From contig NZ_CP012184.1 in NCBI RefSeq assembly GCF_001420995.1, positions 3,084,501-3,148,500 on the forward strand: a DNA stretch of 64,000 bases. The letters are read 5' to 3'. Made by a program: the position numbers and the translations under genes. The notes under the pieces were generated by a model. That model was not told the origin of the DNA, did no database searches, and worked only from the letters and a program-made list of their open reading frames with translations. Positions within the stretch are counted from its first letter, which is position 1. Every line of letters starts with the position of its first letter. Positions 31,741 through 40,350 of the stretch are shown here, piece after piece. The DNA comes from Pseudonocardia sp. EC080619-01 (GTDB taxonomy: Bacteria > Actinomycetota > Actinomycetes > Mycobacteriales > Pseudonocardiaceae).

Positions 31741-31818
31741 ATGAACGAGGACGGCACCACCACCGAGACCGACGAGCAGCACGACGACGAGACGCACATC
31801 GTCCGCGGACTCGACTGA
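31741..31818 (+). CDS. 25-residue acidic peptide with an ideal ribosome site
   Basis: ATG 31741 is preceded by GAGGAGG with a six-base spacer, the best Shine-Dalgarno sequence in the neighbourhood. The peptide is rich in Glu, Asp and Thr and ends HIVRGLD. It has no signal peptide, no membrane segment and no cysteine. I do not recognise it. The acidic leader followed by a short less charged tail is reminiscent of RiPP precursor peptides, but no maturation enzyme gene lies nearby. It is preceded by a 16-base palindrome. It lies in a 380-base gap between htdX and the aminotransferase gene that holds nothing else apart from promoters. Confidence 0.4.
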   Translation: MNEDGTTTETDEQHDDETHIVRGLD

Positions 31819-31968
31819 GGCGGAACCACGCAGTACCGGTAGCTCGCCCGGCGGCGGTGGAACCCACCGTGGGCACGGGCCTGCACGGGGTGCGCGCAGA
31901 ACCTCGATCAGGAGCTGCGCCGCCCGGACCGTGCGCCCGCCCCGGGCCGGCCCCTCTAGGGTCGGGCC

Positions 31969-33138
31969 ATGCTGGTCGAGCGCATGCGCCCGTTCACCTC
32001 CACGATCTTCACCGAGATCTCCCGCCTCGCGGTCGAGACCGGTGCGATCAACCTCGGTCAGGGTTTCCCCGACACCGACGGCCCCGCCTCCCTGCTCGCC
32101 GACGCCGCCGCGAACATCACCGAGCGCGGCGCCAACCAGTACCCGCCCGGCCCGGGCGTCCCGGCACTCCGGCAGGCGGTCGCCGACCACCAGCGCCGCT
32201 TCCACGGCCTCGACGTCGACCCGGCGGACGTCGTCGTCACCACCGGGGCCACCGAGGCGATCGCCTCGACGCTGCTCGGGTTGTGCGAGCCGGGTGACGA
32301 GGTCGTCGCGTTCGAGCCGACCTACGACTCCTACGCCGCGTCCGTCGCGCTGGCGGGCGCCACGCTGCGCCCGGTCCCGCTCCGGCCCCCGCACTTCGGG
32401 TTCGACGACGACGAGCTCGCCGCCGCCTTCTCCGACCGCACGAGGGTCGTGCTGGTCAACACCCCGCACAACCCGACCGGCACCGTGTTCACCGCCGAGC
32501 AGCTGACCCGGATCGGGGAGCTCGCCGTCGCGCACGACGCCGTGATCGTCACCGACGAGGTCTACGAGCACATGACCTTCGACGGCGCCCGGCACGTCCC
32601 GATGGCGTCGCTGCCCGGCCTCGCCGACCGGACCCTGACGATCTCCTCGGCCGGGAAGACGTTCTCCGTCACCGGCTGGAAGGTCGGCTGGGTGCACGGC
32701 CCGCCCGGGCTGGTCGCCGCGCCGCGGGCGGTCAAGCAGTTCCTGACCTTCCACGGCGGCGCGCCGCTGCAGCCGGCCGTCGCGGACGCGCTGGCGCTCG
32801 GCGACGACTTCTATGTCTCGATCGGTACCGAGCTGACCCGCAAGCGGGACCTGCTCTCGGCGGGGCTGGCCGATGCCGGGTTCGACGTCCTCACCCCGCA
32901 GGGCACCTACTTCGTCGTCGCCGACCCGACCCCGCTCGGCTACGACGACGGCGTCGACCTCGCCTGGAAGCTGCCCGAGCTGTGCGGGGTCGCGGCCGTC
33001 CCGGTCTCGGTGTTCTGCCAGTCCGAGGCGGGCGCGGCGGCGACCCGGCCGCTCGTGCGGTTCGCGTTCTGCAAGCGCGACGAGGTGCTCACCGAGGCCG
33101 TCACCCGGCTCGCCACGCTGAAGGAGGCCCGCTCGTGA
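31969..33138 (+). CDS. Class I/II PLP aminotransferase (DapC/kynurenine-aminotransferase-like)
   Basis: 389 residues. INLGQGFPDTDGP is the N-terminal signature of the kynurenine aminotransferase/DapC-like subgroup, VLVNTPHNPTGTVF and IVTDEVYEHMTFDG contact PLP, and ISSAGKTFSVTGWKVGW holds the Schiff-base lysine. The C-terminal Arg for the substrate carboxylate is in RPLVRFAFCK. In mycobacteria the corresponding gene has been assigned as N-succinyldiaminopimelate aminotransferase; methionine or kynurenine are other options. TAGGGT (31957-31962) six bases before the ATG suggests a leaderless transcript. The stop overlaps the next gene as GTGA. Confidence 0.88.
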   Translation: MLVERMRPFTSTIFTEISRLAVETGAINLGQGFPDTDGPASLLADAAANITERGANQYPPGPGVPALRQAVADHQRRFHGLDVDPADVVVTTGATEAIASTLLGLCEPGDEVVAFEPTYDSYAASVALAGATLRPVPLRPPHFGFDDDELAAAFSDRTRVVLVNTPHNPTGTVFTAEQLTRIGELAVAHDAVIVTDEVYEHMTFDGARHVPMASLPGLADRTLTISSAGKTFSVTGWKVGWVHGPPGLVAAPRAVKQFLTFHGGAPLQPAVADALALGDDFYVSIGTELTRKRDLLSAGLADAGFDVLTPQGTYFVVADPTPLGYDDGVDLAWKLPELCGVAAVPVSVFCQSEAGAAATRPLVRFAFCKRDEVLTEAVTRLATLKEARS

Positions 33139-33551
33139 GCTCCCGCCACGTCGGCGTCGTGATCGCCGCTCCGCCGGAGACCGTGTACGCCTGGGTGCGC
33201 GACCCCCGGAACCTGCCGCGCTGGGCGGCCGGCGTCGGCGACCGGGTCGAGGAGCGCGACGGGCGCTGGATCGTCCCGGGCGGCCCGCTGGGGGAGGTCG
33301 AGTTCCGGTTCGTGCCGGAGAACGACTGGGGCGTGCTCGACCACGAGGTGGTCCTGCCGTCGGGCGAGGTCGCCCACAACCCGCTGCGGGTCGCGCCGCA
33401 CCCGGACGGCTCGGAGATCGTCTTCAGTGTGCGGCGCGCCCCGTCGGCGACGGACGCGGACGTCGAGCGGGACGTCGCCGCCGTCGTCGCGGACCTGGAG
33501 CGGCTGCGCGACCTGCTGGAGGCCACGCCCCGGCCCGGACCGACCACCTGA
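33135..33551 (+). CDS. SRPBCC-family (polyketide-cyclase-like) protein
   Basis: 138 residues. The N-terminal VVIAAPPETVYAWVRDPRNLPRWAAGV is the first strand-helix of the START/Bet v1 fold; the rest alternates short strands ending in a long C-terminal helix (VERDVAAVVADLERLRDLLE). It likely binds a small hydrophobic ligand in the cytosol. The GTG start overlaps the aminotransferase stop by four bases, so both are co-expressed, but how their functions relate is unknown. Confidence 0.8.
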   Translation: MSSRHVGVVIAAPPETVYAWVRDPRNLPRWAAGVGDRVEERDGRWIVPGGPLGEVEFRFVPENDWGVLDHEVVLPSGEVAHNPLRVAPHPDGSEIVFSVRRAPSATDADVERDVAAVVADLERLRDLLEATPRPGPTT

Positions 33552-33611
33552 CCGGGCCCCGGGTGGAGAGCGACGACGACCGCTCACCCTTTCGGCCTAG
33601 AATCCGCGGCC

Positions 33612-35168
33612 ATGACGAATGAGCGGCCGACCCGGCCCGGACGCCCCGTCGTCGGCCTGTCGGTGCGGGCGCTGATCGCGCTCGTCGTCGTCACGGCGAA
33701 CGTCGGTGGCGCCGCCGTCGTGCTGGTGATCGCGGCGTTCGTGCTGCCCCGCGAGCAGCTGCTCGACGCCGCCGGGATCCGTCTGGTGAACCTGGCCGTG
33801 CTCGGCGGCTACCTGCTGGTCGCGATCCCGATCGGGATCTTCTTCGGCCGCCGCGCGCTGACCGTGCGCCGGCGGGCGTCGGACCCGGAACGCACCGAAC
33901 GACGGCTGGTGCTGCACGGCCCCGCCCGGATCACCTCGGCGATCGCGCTGCTGTGGTTCCTCGCCGCCGTGCTGTTCTGCCTGCTCAACCTGCGGTACTC
34001 GGGCCGGCTCGCGTTCTCGGTGACGTCGGCGGTCGCGATCGGTGGCGTGACCACCTGCGCGCTGTCGTTCCTGCTCGTCGAGCGGATGCTGCGCCGCGCA
34101 GCGGCCCGGGTGCTGTCCGGGCGCCCGCCGCGGCGGCGCCGGCTCGTCACCGGCGTGATGCTGCGGTCGGTCGGGTTCTGGGCGCTCGGGACCGCGGTCC
34201 CGCTGGCCGGTGTGATGCTCGCCGGCCTGGTCGCGCTCGTGTTCGGCGACGCCTCGCCGACCCAGCTGGCCGTCACGATGCTGGCGCTGGGCGGGACCGC
34301 GATCGGCACCGGGCTGCTGACGACGATCGGTGCGGCCCGCGCCATCGCCGACCCGGTCCTCACCGTCCGGCGGGCGCTCGCCCGGGTGCAGGACGGCGAT
34401 CTCGACGTCCGCGTCCCCGTCTACGACAACACCGAGCTCGGCCAGCTCCAGGCCGGCGCCAACCAGATGGTGGAGGGCCTGCGGGAGCGCGAGCGGATCC
34501 GCGACCTGTTCGGCAGGCACGTCGGCCGCGACGTCGCCGAGGCCGCCGCCGCGACCGACGGCGGGGTCCGTCTCGGCGGCGAGGTCCGGCCGGTCGCGGT
34601 GCTGTTCGTCGATCTCGTCGGATCGACGAGCATGGCCGCGCGGCGCCCGCCCGAGGAGGTCGTCGCCCTGCTCAACCGGTTCTTCGGCGTGGTCGTCGAG
34701 TGCGTGGAGAGCTCCGGCGGGTGGATCAACAAGTTCGAGGGCGACGCCGCGCTGGCCATCTTCGGGGCGCCGATCGACCTGGACGACGCCCCCGGCGCCG
34801 CGCTGGCCGCGGCCCGCTGCCTGAGCGACCGGCTCGCCGACGAGATGCCCGACGTCGAGGCGGGGATCGGTGTCTCCGCCGGCGATGCCGTCGCGGGCAA
34901 CCTGGGCGACCCGCGCCGCTACGAGTACACGGTGATCGGCGACCCGGTGAACGAGGCCGCCCGGCTGACGGAGCTGGCCAAGTCGGTCCCGGGCCGGGTC
35001 GCGGCGTCGTCCCGCGCGGTCGACGCGACCGGCGCCGAGGCGCGCCGGTGGCGCTCGGTGGAGACGGTGACCCTGCGCGGGCGGGACGAGCCGACCGGGA
35101 TCTGGGTGCCCGTCGAGCACACCGAGGCCCCGCAGGAGGAGCCGGTGCCCGCCGGCGACACGGACTGA
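33612..35168 (+). CDS. Membrane-bound class III adenylate cyclase (HAMP plus cyclase domain)
   Basis: 518 residues. Six hydrophobic segments in the first ~240 residues, a HAMP linker (ADPVLTVRRALARVQDGDLDVRVPVYDNTELG), then the cyclase domain with every key residue: metal Asp334 (FVDLVGSTS) and Asp378, Lys374 (KFEGD) and Asp444 (VIGDPVNEAAR) for adenine, Asn447 and Arg451 for the transition state. This is the Rv1318c/Rv3645 arrangement of mycobacteria, making cAMP at the cytosolic face. The input signal is unknown. TAGAAT (33598-33603) is a good -10 eight bases before the ATG. Confidence 0.92.
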   Translation: MTNERPTRPGRPVVGLSVRALIALVVVTANVGGAAVVLVIAAFVLPREQLLDAAGIRLVNLAVLGGYLLVAIPIGIFFGRRALTVRRRASDPERTERRLVLHGPARITSAIALLWFLAAVLFCLLNLRYSGRLAFSVTSAVAIGGVTTCALSFLLVERMLRRAAARVLSGRPPRRRRLVTGVMLRSVGFWALGTAVPLAGVMLAGLVALVFGDASPTQLAVTMLALGGTAIGTGLLTTIGAARAIADPVLTVRRALARVQDGDLDVRVPVYDNTELGQLQAGANQMVEGLRERERIRDLFGRHVGRDVAEAAAATDGGVRLGGEVRPVAVLFVDLVGSTSMAARRPPEEVVALLNRFFGVVVECVESSGGWINKFEGDAALAIFGAPIDLDDAPGAALAAARCLSDRLADEMPDVEAGIGVSAGDAVAGNLGDPRRYEYTVIGDPVNEAARLTELAKSVPGRVAASSRAVDATGAEARRWRSVETVTLRGRDEPTGIWVPVEHTEAPQEEPVPAGDTD

Positions 35169-35241
35169 CCGGCCGCCGTGCCCCTGCCCGACCGGAACGG
35201 TCATGCGTGACTGGACCCGTCGAGTCGGGCACGATGCCGCC

Positions 35242-36858
35242 ATGAGCAGCGCTGCCTCGGGCTTCAGCGACCAGACCACCGCCGCGATCACTCGGGCCCG
35301 CCGGCACTCGGTGGGCGACCTGCTGCACCGCACGGCGATCCGCTACCCGGACAAGCTCGCCGTCGTCGACGGGGAGACCCGCTGGACGTTCACCGAGTTC
35401 GACGCGGCGGTGAACCGCTGCGCCGCCGCGCTCACCGAGCAGGGCCTCACGAAGGGCGACCGGCTCGCGCTGCTGTCGCACAACTGCTACCAGTTCGCCG
35501 TCCTGGTGTTCGCCACCGCCCGGCTCGGCGTCGTGCTCGTCCCGATCAACTTCATGCTGAACGCGGAGGAGATCGCCTTCATCCTCGACCACTCCGGGGC
35601 CAGGGCGTTCGTCGTCGAGGACGCGCTCGCGGCCACCGCGGAGAAGGCGCTCGCGCAGGCCGCGGAGCCGGCGTCGGTGCGGGCCTGGATCGGGTTGTCC
35701 GGCCAGGTGGCGACCGGGGAGTGGGTGGATCTCGACTCGTGGATCGACGGTGAGGGCGACCCGGGTCAGCCCGACGTCCACGTCGGCGACGACGACCCGC
35801 TGCGCCTGATGTACACCTCGGGCACCGAGTCCCGGCCCAAGGGCGTCATGCTGCCCAGCCGGTCGCTGATCACCCAGTACGTGTCCTGCGTGGTCGACGG
35901 CGGCATGGAGCACGGCGACGTCGAGCTGCACTCGCTGCCGCTCTACCACTGCGCGCAGCTGGACTGCTTCCTGTCGGTCGACGTCTACCTGGGCGCGACC
36001 AGCATCATCCTGCCCGCGCCGGACCCGGCCCGGCTGCTCGAGACGATCGAGCGGGAGCGGGTCACCAAGCTGTTCTGCCCGCCGACGGTGTGGATCTCGC
36101 TGCTGCGGCACCCGGACTTCGACTCCCGCGACCTGTCCAGCCTGCGCAAGGGCTACTACGGTGCCGCGGCGATGCCCGTCGAGGTGCTGCACGAGCTGTC
36201 CCGGCGGCTGCCCGACGTGCGGCTGTGGAACTTCTACGGCCAGACCGAGATGTCGCCGCTGGCCACGATCCTGCGCCCGGAGGAGCAGCTGGAGCGGGCC
36301 GGGTCGGCGGGCCGGGCGTCGCTGAACGCCGAGACCCGCGTCGTCGGCGAGGACGGCGAGGAGCTGCCGGTCGGTGAGGTCGGCGAGATCGTGCACCGGT
36401 CCCCGCACGCCGCCCTGGGCTACTACGGCGACGAGGCCAAGACCGCCGAGGCGTTCGCGGGCGGCTGGTTCCACTCCGGCGACCTCGGCGTGATGGACGC
36501 CGAGGGCTACCTGAGCGTCGTCGACCGCAAGAAGGACATGATCAAGACCGGTGGGGAGAACGTCGCCTCCCGGGAGGTGGAGGAGGCGCTCTACCTGCTC
36601 GACGGCGTCGCCGAGGTGGCGGTCTTCGGGGTGTCCCACCCGCACTGGATCGAGGCGGTGACCGCGGTCGTCGTGCCGAAGGAGGGCGTGACCCTCACCG
36701 AGGACCAGGTGAACGCGCACGCCCGGGAGAAGCTCGCCGGCTACAAGCGACCCAAGTACGTCGTGTTCGCCGACGGGCTGCCCAAGAACCCCAGCGGGAA
36801 GATCCTCAAGCGGGAGCTGCGGACGGCGCACGGGGACCTGGGCGCTGCGCGCTCGTGA
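35242..36858 (+). CDS. Acyl-CoA synthetase (FadD-type AMP-binding ligase)
   Basis: 538 residues. LMYTSGTESRPKGVMLPSRS is the AMP-binding P-loop, LWNFYGQTEMSPLATIL the A5 motif, GWFHSGDLGVMDAEGYL and VDRKKDMIKTGGENV A7-A8, and NPSGKILKREL holds the adenylation lysine (A10). It activates a fatty or aromatic acid to acyl-CoA via acyl-AMP. The frame opens at 35203; ATG 35242 gives the normal N-terminus. The last codons and the TGA stop lie inside the left arm of a long palindromic repeat. Confidence 0.9.
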   Translation: MSSAASGFSDQTTAAITRARRHSVGDLLHRTAIRYPDKLAVVDGETRWTFTEFDAAVNRCAAALTEQGLTKGDRLALLSHNCYQFAVLVFATARLGVVLVPINFMLNAEEIAFILDHSGARAFVVEDALAATAEKALAQAAEPASVRAWIGLSGQVATGEWVDLDSWIDGEGDPGQPDVHVGDDDPLRLMYTSGTESRPKGVMLPSRSLITQYVSCVVDGGMEHGDVELHSLPLYHCAQLDCFLSVDVYLGATSIILPAPDPARLLETIERERVTKLFCPPTVWISLLRHPDFDSRDLSSLRKGYYGAAAMPVEVLHELSRRLPDVRLWNFYGQTEMSPLATILRPEEQLERAGSAGRASLNAETRVVGEDGEELPVGEVGEIVHRSPHAALGYYGDEAKTAEAFAGGWFHSGDLGVMDAEGYLSVVDRKKDMIKTGGENVASREVEEALYLLDGVAEVAVFGVSHPHWIEAVTAVVVPKEGVTLTEDQVNAHAREKLAGYKRPKYVVFADGLPKNPSGKILKRELRTAHGDLGAARS

Positions 36859-36894
36859 GTGGTTAGTGCGGTCTGGACCGCACTAACCACTCAC
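36849..36894. repeat. Palindromic repeat, copy 1 (19-base arms), overlapping the ligase stop
   Basis: Arms 36855-36873 and 36876-36894 are perfectly complementary around a TG centre. The sequence GCGCTCGTGAGTGGTT at 36849-36864 is shared with copy 2 at 41154. The stop TGA of the acyl-CoA synthetase is 36856-36858, within the left arm. It will act as a strong terminator hairpin between the convergent ligase and AcoR-like genes. No U-tract. Confidence 0.8.
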
Positions 36895-36897
36895 GGG

Positions 36898-38652
36898 TCA
36901 GTCGGTGATCCCGTACTGCCGGATCTTGCGGTAGAGCGTGGAGCGGGCCAGGCCGAGCGCGGTGGCGGCAGCCTTCCGGTTGCCGGCGGCGTCGCGCAGC
37001 GCCGCGACGATCGTGTCCCGCTCGGCCTGGTCGACGGCCCGCAGCGTGCTGCGCGGCGCGCTCTGGCACGAACCGGGCAGGTCGGTGGGCTCGATGCTGC
37101 CGACCGGGCGCCGGCGCAGCGCCGCGTCGAGCGCCGCGCGCAGCTCGGTCACGTTGCCGGGCCACCCGTGCCGGGCGAGCGTCCGCAGCGCCGCGGGGGC
37201 GAGCCGGACCTCGCGGTGCGGGGCGAGCTCGGCGAGCAACCCGGCGGCCAGCACGGGCAGGTCGCCGGAGCGGTTGCGCAGCGGTGGCACGCTCGCCGAA
37301 CGCCGGAACCGTGCGAGGAGGGCGTCGTAGGCGGGCCCGCGGCCGGTGTCGTCGCCCGCGGTCGCGGCGATCCGCAGCCCGGGACGGAGCCGGGCGTCGT
37401 CGAGCGCGGTGGTGAGCGGGCCGAGCACGCCGTCGGGGAGGCGGTCGACGTCCCGCAGCACTAGCAACCGGCCGTCGCCGGGCCCGCGCAGGCCGGTCAC
37501 GACGGCCCCGGGTGCGGCGGCCACCTGCTCCGGGTCCAGCGTCACGACCTGTCCCGGACCGTGCACGGACCGGTCGGCGTCGGTGAGCATCCGGGTCCGG
37601 CCGGACCCCGCCTCGCCGAGGACGAGGACGGCGCACGGCTCCTCCCGCAGCGCGCCGGTGACGGTCGTCCAGGCCGCGCGCCACGCGGGGGAACCGCGCC
37701 CGGGCCCGCCACCCGGGCGGCGCCCGGCCGCAGCGTCGTCGTCGCGGGGGACCGAGACGGTCCCGACCATGCCGGCGTCGGCCGGGCCGGCGGCGATGGT
37801 CGTCCCGCGCAGCCGCACCCGGGTACCGGAGGGCAGGTCCACCCAGGCGTCGGTGGACGGGGTCCGCCGCATCACGAACCGCATGTGGTCCTGCAGCGCG
37901 ATCAGGTCGCCGGGGTCGAGGAGGGTCTGGACCCGCACGTTGGTCAGCACCGTGCGGTCGCCGACCGCGAGGACCGCCCGGCGGCCGCGGGCGTCGATCC
38001 GGGAGTAGGCGTCGAACAGGGCCTGCTGGGCGGGGTCGCGGTCGCGGAGCAGCCCCTCCTGGATCCGCGCCGCGGACGAGCGGACCAGCGAGTGCAGCAC
38101 CGGCGACGAGTGGTCGGACCGGCAGCTGATGTCGAGCACGCCCTCGATCCGCCCGGTCAGCGGATCCCGCACGGGCGCGCCCGCGCAGGCGTACTCGTGC
38201 AGCCGCTCCACGAAGTGCTCGGCGCCGACGATGTGGACGGACTCCCCGGACTCCAGCACCGTCCCGACCCCGTTGGTGCCGACGGTCTCCTCCCCGTAGC
38301 CGAAGCCCTGGGCGAAGTGGTTGCCGTCGGCGAGCCGCCCGATCGACGGCGCGGTGTCGCGGCGCACGAGCAGCCGGGCCCGGTCGTCGGTGAGGGCCAC
38401 GCAGACGGGGACGTCGGCGAGCTGCTCGACGAGATGCTCGATCACCGGCAGGGCACATCGGACGAGCCGGGACCCGAAGTCGAGGTCCGGGTGGTAGCGG
38501 TTCGCGATCGCGGCCGGGTCGACGCCGCGCGCGACGCTGCGCCGCCACGACGCCGCCACCCGTCCGCGGACGCCGGGCAGTACGCCGCCGCCGTCCAGCA
38601 GACCGGCGCGGGCGGAGGTGAGCAGCCTGCGATCGGCCTGGACGTCAGCCAT
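36898..38652 (-). CDS. AcoR-like activator: GAF domain, degenerate AAA+ domain, Fis helix-turn-helix
   Basis: 584 residues. The N-terminal part (WRRSVARGVDP, then a GAF region with GYGEETVGTNGVGT and HEYACAGAPVRDP) is that of AcoR/MimR regulators. The AAA+ region keeps a Walker-like GEAGSGRTRM and LLVLRDVDRLP but has no GAFTGA loop, so it cannot contact sigma-54, consistent with actinobacteria. The C-terminus (GNRKAAATALGLARSTLYRKIRQYG) is a Fis-type helix-turn-helix. Relatives activate alcohol, acetoin or hydrocarbon oxidation genes; the divergent Baeyer-Villiger monooxygenase is the obvious target. ATG 38652 has GAGAGG upstream. Confidence 0.87.
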   Translation of the reverse strand: MADVQADRRLLTSARAGLLDGGGVLPGVRGRVAASWRRSVARGVDPAAIANRYHPDLDFGSRLVRCALPVIEHLVEQLADVPVCVALTDDRARLLVRRDTAPSIGRLADGNHFAQGFGYGEETVGTNGVGTVLESGESVHIVGAEHFVERLHEYACAGAPVRDPLTGRIEGVLDISCRSDHSSPVLHSLVRSSAARIQEGLLRDRDPAQQALFDAYSRIDARGRRAVLAVGDRTVLTNVRVQTLLDPGDLIALQDHMRFVMRRTPSTDAWVDLPSGTRVRLRGTTIAAGPADAGMVGTVSVPRDDDAAAGRRPGGGPGRGSPAWRAAWTTVTGALREEPCAVLVLGEAGSGRTRMLTDADRSVHGPGQVVTLDPEQVAAAPGAVVTGLRGPGDGRLLVLRDVDRLPDGVLGPLTTALDDARLRPGLRIAATAGDDTGRGPAYDALLARFRRSASVPPLRNRSGDLPVLAAGLLAELAPHREVRLAPAALRTLARHGWPGNVTELRAALDAALRRRPVGSIEPTDLPGSCQSAPRSTLRAVDQAERDTIVAALRDAAGNRKAAATALGLARSTLYRKIRQYGITD

Positions 38653-38709
38653 GCGCCGCACCTCTCTGTGGGGTCCCTCACATCATGCGGGCACGGTCAA
38701 GCCCGGCCC

Positions 38710-38728
38710 GTGTCCGAGATTGGGACAC
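38710..38728. promoter_or_regulatory. GTGTCC-N7-GGACAC inverted repeat: candidate AcoR-like activator site
   Basis: Perfect arms 38710-38715 and 38723-38728, 57 bases upstream of the activator start and 70 before the monooxygenase start, a sensible position for an upstream activating site. TGTCC...GGACA is the type of dyad I associate with AcoR/MimR-like regulators; this link is from memory and not verified. Confidence 0.5.
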
Positions 38729-38798
38729 CCTCCGTGCCGGTGCCGGGACCTAGCGTCGGCCGCGTCCCCGCTCAGTGCCGACCAGGGAGGTCTCCGCC

Positions 38799-40307
38799 AT
38801 GACCGGTGCCGCCACGACCGCACGCGACCAGGACGCAGGCAGCGACGACGCCGGCCACGTCGACGTCCTCGTCGTGGGGGCCGGTGTGTCCGGCATCGGT
38901 GCCGCGCACCACCTGCGGGAGCGGTTCCCCGACCGGACCTTCCTGCTCCTGGAGGCCCAGGACGACCGCGGCGGGACCTGGTGGACGCACCGTTACCCCG
39001 GTGCGCGCTCGGACAGCGACCTGTTCACCTACGGGTACCGGCACAAGCCGTGGCGGGGCCCGTCGATCGCCGCGGGCGACGAGATCCTGTCCTACCTCGA
39101 CGAGGTGATCGACGAGGACGACCTCGCGGGCCGGATCCGCTACCGGCACCGGGTCACCGCGCTGAGCTGGTCCTCGGAGGACGCCCGGTGGACGGCCGAG
39201 GTCACCCGGACCGACACCGGCGAGCAGCTCCGGATCACCGCGTCGTTCCTGTGGATGTGCCAGGGCTACTACAACCACGACGAGCCGCACACCCCCGAGT
39301 GGCCGGGCACCGACCGGTTCGAGGGCCGGATCGTGCACCCGCAGGCCTGGCCGGACGACCTCGACACCAGCGGGAAGCGGGTGCTCGTCATCGGCTCCGG
39401 TGCGACGGCGGCGACCGTCGTCCCCGCGGTCGCCGGCGACGCCGAGCACGTGACGATGCTGCAGCGCTCGCCGTCGTACTGGTTCCCCGCGCCGACGGTG
39501 CACGAGCTCGCCACGATGCTGGAACCGCTGGACCTCCCCGACGAGTGGACCCACGAGATCCTGCGCCGCACCTACGTCCAGCAGCTCGACTGGCTCGCGA
39601 CGACCGGCCGCGACGATCCCGACCAGTTGCACGAGTTCCTGGTCGAGACGATCCGCCCGCTGCTGCCCGAGGGCACCGACGTCGGCAGGCACTTCACCCC
39701 GGCCTACCGGCCCTGGCAGCAGCGGATCGCGTTCGTCCCGGACGGCGACATGTTCACCGCCATGCGGGAGGGGCAGGCCTCGATCGTCACCGACACGATC
39801 ACCGAGTTCACCGAGAAGGGCGTGCAGATCTCGTCGGGCGAGGTGCTGGAGGCCGACGTCGTCGTCACCGCCACGGGGTTCGACCTGTCGGTGTTCGGCG
39901 ACATCCCGTTCCGGGTGGACGGCGAGCCGGTCGACTTCACGCGCCGGGTCACCTGGCGCGGGCTGATGATCAGCGGGGTGCCGAACATGGCGTACTCGTT
40001 CGGCTACTTCCGGCACAGCTGGACGTTGCGGGTGGACCTGAACAACGACGTCGTCGCGCGGATCTTCGACCTGATGGCCGAGCGGGGCGCCGCCACCGTC
40101 GTCCCCGAGCTGCGCCCCGGCGACGCGGACATGCCGCTGCTGCCCTGGACGGACCCGCAGAACTTCAACCCCGGCTACGTCCTGCGCTCGCAGGACAGGA
40201 TGTTCCGCCAGGGCGACCGGGAGCCGTGGATCCACCAGCACGAACACGAGCACGACCGCACGACGCTGCCCGAGGCCGACCTCGACGACGGCCTCACCTA
40301 CCGCTGA
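38799..40307 (+). CDS. Baeyer-Villiger-type flavin monooxygenase
   Basis: 502 residues. VLVVGAGVSGIGAAHHL (about residues 23-39) binds FAD, VLVIGSGATAATVVP (from about 195) binds NADPH, and between them FEGRIVHPQAWP (174-185) matches the Baeyer-Villiger fingerprint FxGxxxHxxxW. GGTWWTHRYPGARSDSD is the second family block. It inserts one oxygen from O2 into a ketone to give an ester or lactone. Start ATG 38799 has GGGAGG upstream. It is divergent from the AcoR-like activator and followed 43 bases later by an alpha/beta hydrolase that could open the ester product, an arrangement known in ketone and alkane breakdown. Confidence 0.92.
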   Translation: MTGAATTARDQDAGSDDAGHVDVLVVGAGVSGIGAAHHLRERFPDRTFLLLEAQDDRGGTWWTHRYPGARSDSDLFTYGYRHKPWRGPSIAAGDEILSYLDEVIDEDDLAGRIRYRHRVTALSWSSEDARWTAEVTRTDTGEQLRITASFLWMCQGYYNHDEPHTPEWPGTDRFEGRIVHPQAWPDDLDTSGKRVLVIGSGATAATVVPAVAGDAEHVTMLQRSPSYWFPAPTVHELATMLEPLDLPDEWTHEILRRTYVQQLDWLATTGRDDPDQLHEFLVETIRPLLPEGTDVGRHFTPAYRPWQQRIAFVPDGDMFTAMREGQASIVTDTITEFTEKGVQISSGEVLEADVVVTATGFDLSVFGDIPFRVDGEPVDFTRRVTWRGLMISGVPNMAYSFGYFRHSWTLRVDLNNDVVARIFDLMAERGAATVVPELRPGDADMPLLPWTDPQNFNPGYVLRSQDRMFRQGDREPWIHQHEHEHDRTTLPEADLDDGLTYR

Positions 40308-40350
40308 CCCCTCCGCTCCCGCATCCGCATCCGCATCCGAGGAGATCCCC

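Noticed and set aside
36898..38652. A sigma-54-dependent regulator
   Set aside because: The protein looks like that class, but the GAFTGA loop is missing and actinobacteria generally lack sigma-54.
40321..40338. GCATCC repeated three times
   Set aside because: A short tandem repeat just before a ribosome site; too small to mean more than local slippage.
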